IMG/VR virus record: IMGVR_UViG_3300031952_000095
Location: 1-31,114 of that record
Strand: one strand, 5' to 3'
DNA from: a virus
DNA length: 31,114 nt
Below the pieces are notes generated by a model. That model searched no databases. It was not told the DNA's origin and was given only the letters and a program-made list of their open reading frames with translations. Below, piece after piece: positions 15,671-23,463 of this stretch (positions are counted from its first letter, which is position 1; every line of letters begins with the position of its first letter). Made by a program: the position numbers and the translations under genes.

Positions 15671-16095
15671 GACCAATCTCCTCCTTTACTCTTAGTTTGC
15701 TCCATCTTAGCAAAAACCTGGTTTTTGCAAGATAAACACACATTAAAATCCATGAATTTTCTTTCAACACCCGCATGTCCATCCGAACTAACATCGGCTT
15801 TATCAACCATAACCCTAAAATATACAAACTTGCTGCCGCTTATATATAGCGGGCATAAATCACATTTAATACTACCAGCTTTGAATTTATTGATGTTCTT
15901 TTTACAACTTTCCAATCTGCTGCTATAGCACGATGGACAAATGTCGAATGATCCAATCAAGCCTCCTGGCCTTACTGATTGTCCAACATTATTTACTTCG
16001 ATTGCTCTCCACTCTTCTGAATAATATATAAACTCATTTTTCAGAACCATACCGCAAATATCGCATCTGATGCCGTCTTTAGATTGGAGCAGCAT
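15667..16095 (-). CDS. Zinc protein with four CxxC motifs
   Basis: ATG 16095 follows GGAGAAGAAG, and the upstream TTG start is less likely. The 142-residue protein carries CDIC, CPSC, CDLC and CLSC, which could form two zinc ribbons in tandem (CDIC with CPSC, CDLC with CLSC). The two halves align roughly, suggesting an internal duplication: each has CDxC, a beta hairpin with FxYF/FIYY, then Cys pair two. It overlaps the end of the DnaE-C gene by 17 bases and so is probably translated with it. The role is unknown. Confidence 0.6.
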   Translation of the reverse strand: MLLQSKDGIRCDICGMVLKNEFIYYSEEWRAIEVNNVGQSVRPGGLIGSFDICPSCYSSRLESCKKNINKFKAGSIKCDLCPLYISGSKFVYFRVMVDKADVSSDGHAGVERKFMDFNVCLSCKNQVFAKMEQTKSKGGDWS

Positions 16096-19000
16096 TCTTC
16101 TTCTCCAGTGGCAATACAATTGAGCCTGATCTAACGTTAAAGCTCAAATATTCTTCTTTCCAAGATACTCTCATTCTAACTCCCATGCCTTCCTTGAATA
16201 TATTCTCGTCATTGATAGCAAGTTCATCGGGCCACACCATTACTTTGGCAATTTCAATACCATCTGTGACATTTAATTGTTTAAATGCTCCGTTTTTGCC
16301 TCTCCTAGTATCAATGCTATCAATCACCGCCTCAAGAATCCCAGTAGATCTAGCATCATCTATAGTTTGGTTGGCGCAATTATATATACCAAGAGGCGAG
16401 CTCCAATAATATCCAAGATATTCCTTTTCAAATTTTAGCCTTTCCTCATATGAAAAATCTCCGAACATTTCTTCGAATTGTTGGATTGTCGGATTGTTTT
16501 TCGGTTTCCATTTTTCTATATGAGCTGGTATCTTCTTTTTCCTAGGATAATTGGCTAGAAATTCTTTAGTCTGTCTCAGCCTCTCTTTAGCAATATTCTC
16601 ATCGCTCCACGCTAATTTGGCCGCCACTTCTTCTTTAACGATCTTGGTGTCATTCCCAGATCCATATTTATAAAGATACCAGTTCCATAATGCTTTCCTA
16701 TTTGGGTGTAATTTATCAAATGCGCCGAGTTTAATTAACCGCTCAAATATTATTTTGTTCTTCGATGCTTGTGACACAAATTCATCAAAACTGGTGCAAT
16801 CGCGGTCGCCTTGCGCTTTTAATGCAGCTTTATCGCCAATGCCTTTAATGCTTTCTAACCCCAAAGTAATTGTATCCCCGCTGACCGAGAAAGTCTGGCT
16901 AAGCTGGTTGTAGTCAAGGGAGCCGAATTTCACTCCCTCAGATCTAGCGATTCCCATATACTTAACCAACTTTTCGCGTTTGCAATTCGTCATGACCGAT
17001 GCCCACCATTCTGTTGGATAGTGGGCTTTCAACCACAAACACCTAAATGTAATAACTATATAAGCCATTGCATGTGAATTTGCTTGTATTGGTTGACCAT
17101 CCTGTGGTGAGGTTATGTAATTGTGCTGAATAGATCTCATCTCTGGCGAATATGTCCTCTTAACTCCGATATATCTGATGCTCTTAATATAGCATCCGCT
17201 ACGATTTGCTTCCTTACCAAGAATCTCGTTGCCCCCCTGTAGAGATATCTCAGGATCGGTTTGCACTGTTTTAGGCCAGACCACGCCACAGCGTTCATCC
17301 TCTCTGAATATTCTGTTATCTTGCTCACTCTTACCCTGCAGTGCTTGATTATCGCGTCCCTGAATCCTTTTACTACTTTCGGAGATCCGCAAAATTTTAC
17401 CATAGGATATCCCTTGCCATTTACGATAATCGTTCCGTCTCCATCCATAAGCCCTCTCAGAAGATGGGAAATAAACCGCATGCGTGGCATTATCTCCCGT
17501 CCTTCTTTTCCCTGAATCACACCATATTTGCTTAGGTCCGCTAATAACATCCTGCTGCTGGCTGATATCCTCGATTGCGGACCAGCACGCTGTTTCTTGC
17601 AGATTACCATCTTCCTTGGTGTTTTTATATCTTGGCCAAATTGCTCCACCAGCAATTGATCTTTCGAATTGAGCTGCAAACTTACATATCCCCTCCCGTT
17701 GTGAACGTACCCATCTGCTATCAACATCCCGATCCAATATGCCTTTTCTGGCGAATCTATCTTCGAAAAGTAATAATGGTTCACACTGTTGGATGCTTGA
17801 GTTATAAATGATCTCTGTACGCCATGCTTTTTTATTATTCTCCTTATCGTTCCGTCCGATGAAAATGCTCTTATGTCGTTTTTTATTTCTTTGTATGATG
17901 CACCCTCCTGGTACATCCTTACCACTTCTTTCTCTATTTGCAGATTTAGCTTGTGAAACATATTCTCCTCCAGTCATGCTATCACTTATATATTTGATTG
18001 CATGACCGGTCTTCAAGAGAGACTTAACAGTTTCCATGTTGCCATAAACATTCATAAATTTATGGCCAATAGTCACGTTCTGCGTAAGCCCATTACTAAA
18101 CATAACTTGATATATTGGCAGCATGCCATTGTAGTGTATATTGACCACATCGTCGGCTACTAGTTCACCATTATTAAATGACAACAGCTTGAACGGCTTT
18201 GGATTTAGATATAATTGTTCTATCGTCGTCCTTTCTAATGTTATTGGATTGACAATGGTCGTGTCGCCGTCTAGGCAGGCATTGAAGCAATATCTAGCAA
18301 ATGACTCTATTTTACCCCACCACTCAACCGCCTTATCGTGCCCGATTGTTTTGGTAGCCCCAGCAATCATCTTGTCTTTGATCTTTTTTAGTTGATCGGC
18401 CCACTTCTTAGCTACAGCCTTTCTCGCGGCTTCGGCTTCTGGTACTGTGAATCCACATATTTTGATGAAGAACTTGCTTAGTTGCTCCTGAAAAACTATA
18501 ATCCCGTAAGTGTCTGATAAAATTTCTACTATTTTAGGGTCCTCTTTGGTTTTCCAATCATCATTTTTGGCGTCTCTTCTTGCAACATAATCGTTGACCA
18601 GCGGTAAAGGTCCTGGTCTACCAAGAGACGTATAAATAACCATGTCATAGAAACTTTTTACACCATGCCCCTTTTGGATTATGCTTTTAGCGAGATCTGT
18701 TTCAAATTGGAATATGGTCTCTACTCTTCTCTTATCGGCCATATCTAACGCTAGGTCGTCCTTAAAACTTATGGCGCTCTTGGTGCCATCCGGCAATATT
18801 TCCCACCCGGCCCTATCAACCTCGGGGTCCATATCGCCCCAATCGATTATAACTCCGCGATTTTTCTTTATAAACTGTTTGCATATCCATATATGCAAAA
18901 GGTTGGTTAAGCCAAGTATGTCAAATTTTATAAATCCAAATTTTGACAGTTGAGTGCTTTTGCCTTCCGTCCACGCCGATGTCCATTGCCCTTTTGGTCC

Positions 19001-19666
19001 AGATGGGCTTTTAGTAAGAGGAATATAATCACGTACTGGTACGCTTGATATTATTAACCCACCTGCATGTCTTCCTTGGGACCTAATTAATTTCACTAGC
19101 CTATACGACATTTTGATTACGCTGTCGTTATTGTCCGCAAATGTCTTAAAATTCGGGTAGGCATTACATGCCGCTTCAAAATCCATATCGTCGAATTCAT
19201 CTGGTAGTTCTTTAGTAAGCCTCTGCGCTTCTGTTGGGTCAATCTTCATTACCCTACACACGTCTGTTATCGCCAACTTTGGTTTATATGTCTGCCACAA
19301 CCCAACACTACATACGCGATCCTCACCATATTGTTTTGATGCATATTTTTTAATATGATCGCGTGCTATCGGTAGGAAGTCAGTATCAATGTCTGGATAA
19401 TCTGGTTGATATACAATATTATGTGGTATGCTGCGTTCTATTGGGTTGATGCTGGTTATCCCAAGAAGCAGTGGAAATACCAACCCATTATGGTTGGTGT
19501 CGAACGTTCTTTTACTATCATATAGGTCAATCCAATAATCCTCAGCACCCTGTAACTCTATTTGGTCTAATTCATATCTTAACCTTCCGGTATATTCTGT
19601 AGTTCTACCCTTAAACCTCGTGGCGAGGGTGTTGGCCGCCAATCTTTTCAGTTCCTTCCACGTCAT
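16079..19666 (-). CDS. dnaE: DNA polymerase III alpha, C-terminal half, interrupted by an intein
   Basis: The 1195-residue precursor gives about 795 residues after splicing. It carries the family C catalytic centre: QPDYPDIDTDF (88-97; D94 and D96 correspond to the two metal-binding aspartates), RHAGGLIIS (199-207) and FIKFDILGL (245-253) with the third Asp D249. The fingers follow, with SLGRPGPLPLVNDYVARRD, VFQEQLSKFF and, after the intein, SHAMAYIVITFRCLWLKAHYP. A helix-hairpin and an OB domain (AVIDSIDTRRGKNGAFKQL...) end the protein. The PHP domain and GPARGSAGGS motif are on a separate gene (20795-22207). The ATGA overlap couples it to the RNase H-like gene. Confidence 0.92.
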   Translation of the reverse strand: MTWKELKRLAANTLATRFKGRTTEYTGRLRYELDQIELQGAEDYWIDLYDSKRTFDTNHNGLVFPLLLGITSINPIERSIPHNIVYQPDYPDIDTDFLPIARDHIKKYASKQYGEDRVCSVGLWQTYKPKLAITDVCRVMKIDPTEAQRLTKELPDEFDDMDFEAACNAYPNFKTFADNNDSVIKMSYRLVKLIRSQGRHAGGLIISSVPVRDYIPLTKSPSGPKGQWTSAWTEGKSTQLSKFGFIKFDILGLTNLLHIWICKQFIKKNRGVIIDWGDMDPEVDRAGWEILPDGTKSAISFKDDLALDMADKRRVETIFQFETDLAKSIIQKGHGVKSFYDMVIYTSLGRPGPLPLVNDYVARRDAKNDDWKTKEDPKIVEILSDTYGIIVFQEQLSKFFIKICGFTVPEAEAARKAVAKKWADQLKKIKDKMIAGATKTIGHDKAVEWWGKIESFARYCFNACLDGDTTIVNPITLERTTIEQLYLNPKPFKLLSFNNGELVADDVVNIHYNGMLPIYQVMFSNGLTQNVTIGHKFMNVYGNMETVKSLLKTGHAIKYISDSMTGGEYVSQAKSANRERSGKDVPGGCIIQRNKKRHKSIFIGRNDKENNKKAWRTEIIYNSSIQQCEPLLLFEDRFARKGILDRDVDSRWVRSQREGICKFAAQFERSIAGGAIWPRYKNTKEDGNLQETACWSAIEDISQQQDVISGPKQIWCDSGKRRTGDNATHAVYFPSSERAYGWRRNDYRKWQGISYGKILRISESSKRIQGRDNQALQGKSEQDNRIFREDERCGVVWPKTVQTDPEISLQGGNEILGKEANRSGCYIKSIRYIGVKRTYSPEMRSIQHNYITSPQDGQPIQANSHAMAYIVITFRCLWLKAHYPTEWWASVMTNCKREKLVKYMGIARSEGVKFGSLDYNQLSQTFSVSGDTITLGLESIKGIGDKAALKAQGDRDCTSFDEFVSQASKNKIIFERLIKLGAFDKLHPNRKALWNWYLYKYGSGNDTKIVKEEVAAKLAWSDENIAKERLRQTKEFLANYPRKKKIPAHIEKWKPKNNPTIQQFEEMFGDFSYEERLKFEKEYLGYYWSSPLGIYNCANQTIDDARSTGILEAVIDSIDTRRGKNGAFKQLNVTDGIEIAKVMVWPDELAINDENIFKEGMGVRMRVSWKEEYLSFNVRSGSIVLPLEKKNAAPI
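17078..18277 (-). mobile_element. Intein in DnaE (400 codons)
   Basis: The intein starts at C464 (CLDGDTTI) after FNA and ends at N863 (QPIQAN) before Ser of SHAMAY. Removing it restores FNA-SHAMAY, matching FNKSHSAAY of bacterial DnaE. Block B (NVTIGHKF) and the C-terminal HNYIT block are present, and the +1 Ser is compatible with splicing. The site is a few residues downstream of the cyanobacterial split DnaE intein site. The central part of the frame encodes no recognisable domain because the endonuclease is read in another frame there. Confidence 0.88.
17137..17961 (-). CDS. LAGLIDADG homing endonuclease nested in intein, +1 frame
   Basis: The 274-residue protein has an N-terminal helix-turn-helix (residues about 5-50). 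Two LAGLIDADG helices follow, YWIGMLIADG (75-84, catalytic D83) and LLRGLMDGDG (167-176, catalytic D175), so it is a monomeric double-motif enzyme. The frame is shifted by +1 relative to DnaE. It has its own ribosome site: GGAGGAG at 17965-17971 just upstream of the ATG, so it is translated separately and not by frameshift from DnaE. It would cut intein-less dnaE alleles and spread the intein. The surrounding DnaE frame stays open throughout, so both frames are under constraint. Confidence 0.85.
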   Translation of the reverse strand: MFHKLNLQIEKEVVRMYQEGASYKEIKNDIRAFSSDGTIRRIIKKHGVQRSFITQASNSVNHYYFSKIDSPEKAYWIGMLIADGYVHNGRGYVSLQLNSKDQLLVEQFGQDIKTPRKMVICKKQRAGPQSRISASSRMLLADLSKYGVIQGKEGREIMPRMRFISHLLRGLMDGDGTIIVNGKGYPMVKFCGSPKVVKGFRDAIIKHCRVRVSKITEYSERMNAVAWSGLKQCKPILRYLYRGATRFLVRKQIVADAILRASDISELRGHIRQR

Positions 19667-20022
19667 GAGCTACACAGTTTCCTAATTTCTTCGTTTCTTT
19701 CGAACGTTATTGATGCATTCTTTTCTATTATAAGCTTTCTGATTTCATCTACTAGTTCTTTATTTGATTTTGGCAGTTTTAGCCAATTATCGCCCTCATG
19801 CCTTAAGATATCACATACATAGACGTTTGGTGTTGAAATTATTATTGGTGTAACATTCGAACCAAGTAAAGCAAATTTAACCGCCAATAATTCAACATAA
19901 TTAAGTGTCGAATCTGATTTGACTTCATGCACATACGATCTAATTTCACTACCTATCTTAATTATAACAGCGAACTTCGACCCAGTCTTTTTACTGACTA
20001 TCCCACCAGTCTCAATTTTCAT
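19663..20022 (-). CDS. Degenerate RNase H-fold protein
   Basis: The 119-residue protein follows the RNase HI pattern: an N-terminal hairpin (GGIVSKKTGSKFAVIIKIGS), then the helix LNYVELLAVKFALL in the position of the conserved Glu helix. IIISTPNVYVCDIL corresponds to the xxTDSxYV strand but lacks the aspartate. The first catalytic Asp also is absent. So the fold may be kept while catalysis is lost; a decoy or structural role is possible. AGGA precedes the ATG. It is located between the two DnaE halves and coupled to the second. The family assignment is tentative. Confidence 0.45.
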   Translation of the reverse strand: MKIETGGIVSKKTGSKFAVIIKIGSEIRSYVHEVKSDSTLNYVELLAVKFALLGSNVTPIIISTPNVYVCDILRHEGDNWLKLPKSNKELVDEIRKLIIEKNASITFERNEEIRKLCSS

Positions 20023-20032
20023 GTTTACATTC

Positions 20033-20434
20033 CTAAATTATTCGTGGGAATCCATGGTTGGCATCACTGATGCCATTAATTATCTTAATTAATTGGTCTC
20101 TTGAGCTATGTATGTTTCCCGATTTTGATAATAAGTTTATCTCCTCCCTGACGGCATCTTTATCCATTGCATTTTTGGCAATATCAACATACGTTAATGC
20201 TAATGGCCTTAGCGTGCAAATAATTATGGCCGATAAATCGTCAATCGCGACATCAATTGCTGATTCATTGTCGTTCAATGCCAGCACCAAGCTACTTGTT
20301 ACATCTGGCCACTTAAATAGTGTAATATAAGCGCGAATTGGCAAGTCGTCTCCAACTATGCGTATGTAGTTAGCTTGTGCATGTAGGGCTTTGGCCACCA
20401 GGTCTCGGAGTAGGCTTAACTTCTCTTTGGTCAT
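20033..20434 (-). CDS. Unknown protein, 133 aa
   Basis: The 133-residue protein is helical and acidic to neutral with no recognised motif. The start is uncertain: ATG 20434 overlaps the upstream gene by 65 bases and lacks an SD, and a GTG at about 20398 preceded by GAGA is an alternative. It is one of three small genes separating the polymerase halves, so a polymerase accessory role is possible by context only. Confidence 0.5.
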   Translation of the reverse strand: MTKEKLSLLRDLVAKALHAQANYIRIVGDDLPIRAYITLFKWPDVTSSLVLALNDNESAIDVAIDDLSAIIICTLRPLALTYVDIAKNAMDKDAVREEINLLSKSGNIHSSRDQLIKIINGISDANHGFPRII

Positions 20435-20795
20435 GGATAGTTAATCCTAAAATTTCTCTAGCTATTTTAAGCCCATTAATGGTTCCTTGTATTAATATTT
20501 TATCGGTTGGCAACAAATTCAATGGTATTCTCTTCTGGTTTGATAACTCCCACACATCACCTTTTCGATCATCATACATTTTGACTAATTTTCGTAATGT
20601 ATCACAGGTTTGTGTGAAACCAATCGACCTAAACAAAAACCTTAGTTCTGACGTATATTGCTTATGTGTAATGCTGATATAAACATATGATTCGCCCCAT
20701 ACTTCATTTGAATCTTTATATGATCCATCTGGATCAGCCATTATACTAATGGCGCAAAATCCTCTTCTAAGCAGCTGGTCAATTTCTTTATACAT
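20370..20795 (-). CDS. Unknown protein, 141 aa
   Basis: The 141-residue protein directly follows the DnaE N-terminal half: stop and start share an A (TAATG), so translation is coupled. It has a beta-rich N-terminal half (GFCAISIMADPDGS...ESYVYISITHKQY), a helix, and a Pro/Gly tail. I do not recognise it. Given its position it might help assemble the split polymerase, but this is a guess from context. Confidence 0.55.
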   Translation of the reverse strand: MYKEIDQLLRRGFCAISIMADPDGSYKDSNEVWGESYVYISITHKQYTSELRFLFRSIGFTQTCDTLRKLVKMYDDRKGDVWELSNQKRIPLNLLPTDKILIQGTINGLKIAREILGLTIHDQREVKPTPRPGGQSPTCTS

Positions 20796-22207
20796 TATTC
20801 CATTGATACTTTCAGCATGTTGCCGCCTCGAGACGGCGACATGAACCTATTAAATGATAGGTGCCACTTTAATGGATCAAGCTCGTGGATCCCGATTAGA
20901 AAACAAACCAATGATCCGCCAGCGCTACCTCTGGCAGGACCAACATCCCATCCACTATTAATAGAATATTGTATTAAATCTCGAATCACTAAAAAGTATG
21001 GCGCGAAGCCTTTCGAGATGATCCGACTTAATTCTATCAGGGCTTGCTCTTTATGGGTGACCATCTTTCCATCAACTTCATATTTCTTCTGGCTATTATA
21101 TAACTCCTTATCCTTGAGAGCATTTAATACTAAAACTGTTAGTTTATCACTAGCGTTTTTAATGGCTGGTAATTTTGGTGATAGGTCTGGTTTAAACCCA
21201 TCGCATTTTTCTGCAGCTTCAACAGTGTTATCGCAAATTTCTTCAAATTTAGCCTGACTAACATCTGCATTATAGCCATGCTCGTGGAATATAGCCCTAA
21301 GATGCGATCTGCTCTTAAAATATTGCTCGCTTGAATTGGTGGTGAATAGCTCAGGATCATCTAATGTCTTTTTTTGGTCAACCGCCATCATGCATTTTTG
21401 AACATCAAAGTCTTGTCTGTGAATATAATGGCAATCATTAGTTATGACGGCTTTTATGCCAAATTCATCAGACCATCTCGCGCATGTCGCGAAAGCTTGG
21501 ATTGACCCGTCAAGGTCTTTACCCGGCATTTGCATTTCAATATATAGGTCCTTCCCAAATATTTCGCGCATATCATTTAACCACTGTCTGGCCATCTCTA
21601 AATGCCTACTTGCTTCCGAATTTTGGCCTTTAATGGTTAATTCGTGTGCTGCCCTTATCTCGTGACATACCGGACCATTCATACACCCACTAAGAATAAT
21701 TAGCCCGTCTTTATGGCTATCAAGTATATCCATCCAGATTCTTGGTTTATAATAATGGCCAATTTCCCATGCATTGGTAGTCATATGGATTAAATTTTTA
21801 TACCCAACTTGGTTTTTAGACAAAACAGTTACGTGTCTATGCCTGCGTAATAATTCATATTTTTCTAGGTCCAACAATTTCAAAGATGACCATTTATTAC
21901 CACTTTTTTGGAATTCCTGTAGTTCATTGTGGTGATCATTATAATATATCTCACATCCTGGTATGAATTTTATCTTATATGTTTTGGCCGCAAAATAAGC
22001 GTCTGGGAAAGATGCAAGACACCCATGATCGGTTATGGCAATAGCTGACATACCAAGTTCTCCGCACCTTTTCATATAATCTTCTGGTGATGCAATACCA
22101 TCAAGAGCTGAAAATATAGTATGTGAGTGCAGATGCACCAAATCTTTTGGTCCTGGATATTTAATCTCTATATCATCTATTGCGTCTGGTGTTCTGACAT
22201 CTTCCAT
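20795..22207 (-). CDS. DNA polymerase III alpha, N-terminal half (PHP + start of palm)
   Basis: The 470-residue protein has a PHP domain: HLHSHTIFSALDG (25-37), AIAITDHGC (56-64), the FIPGCEIYY strand, and ITNDCHY with the later metal histidine. It continues with KGFAPYFLVIRDLIQYSINSGWD and GPARGSAGGS (423-432), the nucleotide-binding loop of the palm. It then stops 38 residues later after FNRFMSP, just before where the catalytic PDIDIDF should follow. The PHP histidines appear intact, so it may retain 3'-5' exonuclease or pyrophosphatase-type activity. It is complemented by the gene at 16079-19666. Confidence 0.9.
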   Translation of the reverse strand: MEDVRTPDAIDDIEIKYPGPKDLVHLHSHTIFSALDGIASPEDYMKRCGELGMSAIAITDHGCLASFPDAYFAAKTYKIKFIPGCEIYYNDHHNELQEFQKSGNKWSSLKLLDLEKYELLRRHRHVTVLSKNQVGYKNLIHMTTNAWEIGHYYKPRIWMDILDSHKDGLIILSGCMNGPVCHEIRAAHELTIKGQNSEASRHLEMARQWLNDMREIFGKDLYIEMQMPGKDLDGSIQAFATCARWSDEFGIKAVITNDCHYIHRQDFDVQKCMMAVDQKKTLDDPELFTTNSSEQYFKSRSHLRAIFHEHGYNADVSQAKFEEICDNTVEAAEKCDGFKPDLSPKLPAIKNASDKLTVLVLNALKDKELYNSQKKYEVDGKMVTHKEQALIELSRIISKGFAPYFLVIRDLIQYSINSGWDVGPARGSAGGSLVCFLIGIHELDPLKWHLSFNRFMSPSRGGNMLKVSME

Positions 22208-22233
22208 AGTGGCTCAAATACTCTCTGTATATG

Positions 22234-22267
22234 TTTTGGGCCGCCCCTGTTACGAGGCGGCCCAAAA
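22234..22267. terminator. Strong 12-bp hairpin, possible terminator or leader structure
   Basis: TTTTGGGCCGCC (22234-22245) and GGCGGCCCAAAA (22256-22267) form a perfect 12-bp stem with a 10-base loop, in the 82-base gap between DnaE-N and the upstream 86-aa gene. There is no U-run beyond the A/T end of the stem, so termination is uncertain. It may instead be a 5' leader structure for DnaE-N. Confidence 0.6.
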
Positions 22268-22289
22268 CTGGCCTCAGACGGGACGCTGC

Positions 22290-22550
22290 TTAATTAAATA
22301 AAAAATTTCTGATTGTATCGTATAAATCTCTATCGCCAGGATCAACTAAGTTGCTCGGAAGATAGTTCCACCATCTTGCGAGTATTGAACATTCTCGGTC
22401 ATTTAGCACGATTGGTTTGCTAACCTGGGTAATTTTCCTTTCCATTGCCCTATCTGCCGCAACTATATCACCGATGAACTGATACCAACATTGCGCGGCT
22501 CGTGCTTGGTTTGGCGTTAATACCATTAGTTTTTCTGTTGCTCCCCTCAT
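22290..22550 (-). CDS. Unknown small protein, 86 aa
   Basis: The 86-residue protein is helical with basic and aromatic residues (AAQCWYQFIGDIVAADRAMERK, ILARWWNYLPSN). No motif or membrane segment is seen. A weak GGTGG site precedes the ATG. It is the first gene of the minus-strand polymerase block and is separated from DnaE-N by the strong hairpin at 22234-22267. The plus-strand lipoprotein gene faces away from it over 138 bases. Confidence 0.55.
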   Translation of the reverse strand: MRGATEKLMVLTPNQARAAQCWYQFIGDIVAADRAMERKITQVSKPIVLNDRECSILARWWNYLPSNLVDPGDRDLYDTIRNFLFN

Positions 22551-22688
22551 GATTCACCACCATTAAATTGCTAATAATAAAATACGTTGCGTAGTCTAAA
22601 TCTTCTTTGCTTTATTTTTGTGCTCCTAAATATTTACGCTGCTTGCTCGCGACAAAAATACTGGTAGGTTGAAGTTATAGGAGGCACC
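22551..22688. promoter_or_regulatory. 138-bp divergent intergenic region
   Basis: The divergent starts of the 86-aa gene and the lipoprotein gene lie here. CCTAAATA (22625-22632) resembles a T4 late -10 box; ATAGGAGGCACC just before the lipoprotein ATG is a strong SD. No clear sigma70 pair was found. Confidence 0.3.
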
Positions 22689-23075
22689 ATGCGTTCTATT
22701 CTCGCTATTATCGCTGTCTGCATGCTGTTCGTCGGATGCACTAGTTTTGATGACTTTGGCCCCGGTAATATTATGGCCACAGAAAACCAGGTCAATCTCG
22801 AGAAAAATGTTGTCCGCCAGCTGAACAACTTTGAAAAACTAGCTAAAGCTAATCCGGAGTGGAAGCCTGAGGATCAAGTGATCTTTGATGCCCAGAAGAA
22901 GGCTATTATCGAGCAATTGACTATCAACTATTGTTGGCTTCTGGTCATTAAGGGAGCTGCAGAGTCTGATACATTAGACCCTGCGTTCTTCAGTAGCGTA
23001 ATTCAGGAGCTACCGGCGTGGGTAGCCCAAGGCAAGCAGATTTACGATCTAATCGAATCGAAGAGAGGTAAGTAA
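22689..23075 (+). CDS. Lipoprotein, 128 aa
   Basis: The N-terminus MRSILAIIAVCMLFVGCTS is a signal peptide with a lipobox-like FVGC, so C17 is the likely lipidated cysteine. The mature domain is helical and Lys/Glu-rich without further motif. AGGAGG precedes the ATG. Phage lipoproteins of this size serve as outer-membrane spanins or superinfection-exclusion factors; the sequence does not decide. A small gene follows after one base, and a small membrane-protein gene lies about 630 bases downstream, which together would fit a lysis or host-envelope module. This assumes a Gram-negative host. Confidence 0.7.
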   Translation: MRSILAIIAVCMLFVGCTSFDDFGPGNIMATENQVNLEKNVVRQLNNFEKLAKANPEWKPEDQVIFDAQKKAIIEQLTINYCWLLVIKGAAESDTLDPAFFSSVIQELPAWVAQGKQIYDLIESKRGK

Positions 23076-23076
23076 T

Positions 23077-23268
23077 ATGGGTATTTATGATCAGCTTGGA
23101 CTAGATAAGAAGGTCGACCTCAATTCCTTTTCTGCCGATGACGCAGCTAAGGTCTTCGAGGAGGCTGCCGCTAAGCTTCGCAATTCTAAAGCAACCAAAG
23201 AAACCATCCAGACATTAACAGCAGCTGGTTTCACAGTTCTCAAGATCCTGTCTATGTTCGTAAAATAA
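23077..23268 (+). CDS. Small unknown protein, 63 aa
   Basis: The 63-residue protein is acidic then helical, ending in a hydrophobic helix (LTAAGFTVLKILSMFVK) that could insert in or lie on the membrane. GAGAGG lies before the ATG. It follows the lipoprotein gene by one base and is probably co-translated. It may be a partner of the lipoprotein. No family is recognised. Confidence 0.6.
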   Translation: MGIYDQLGLDKKVDLNSFSADDAAKVFEEAAAKLRNSKATKETIQTLTAAGFTVLKILSMFVK

Positions 23269-23271
23269 CTC

Positions 23272-23448
23272 TTGTCTGCTTTGATACTCTGCTTCCTTCC
23301 AACCGCATCCCAGCCTTGCCCAGCGTATGTGGCAGAGCCGGTTAGAAGAGATATCAAAAAGGTTTCGAAATCGTTAAAGAGGATCGAAATCGAAATGATC
23401 TTTAGATATCTTCTTCACGGTGGTTCTAAACGGTTCGGCGATTCTTAA
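23272..23448 (+). CDS. Possible small secreted or membrane peptide, TTG start
   Basis: An open frame of 58 residues begins with TTG at 23272, four bases after the preceding stop and in the same frame. It starts with a hydrophobic segment (LSALILCFLPTASQPCPAYVA) followed by a basic helix, as in a short exported peptide. There is no SD; translation would need coupling to the 23077 gene. After its TAA the same frame continues open for another 64 codons to 23643. Support is weak. Confidence 0.28.
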   Translation: MSALILCFLPTASQPCPAYVAEPVRRDIKKVSKSLKRIEIEMIFRYLLHGGSKRFGDS

Positions 23449-23463
23449 TTCGCTTCCCCGACC

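Noticed and set aside
17078-18277. Programmed frameshift producing an in-frame intein endonuclease
   Set aside because: The endonuclease has its own SD and ATG, and no slippery site was noticed at either junction.
19663-20795. Split intein joining the DnaE halves
   Set aside because: The end of DnaE-N has no Cys-led intein block A and the start of DnaE-C has no HNF/SN-type C-block; the only intein is internal to DnaE-C.
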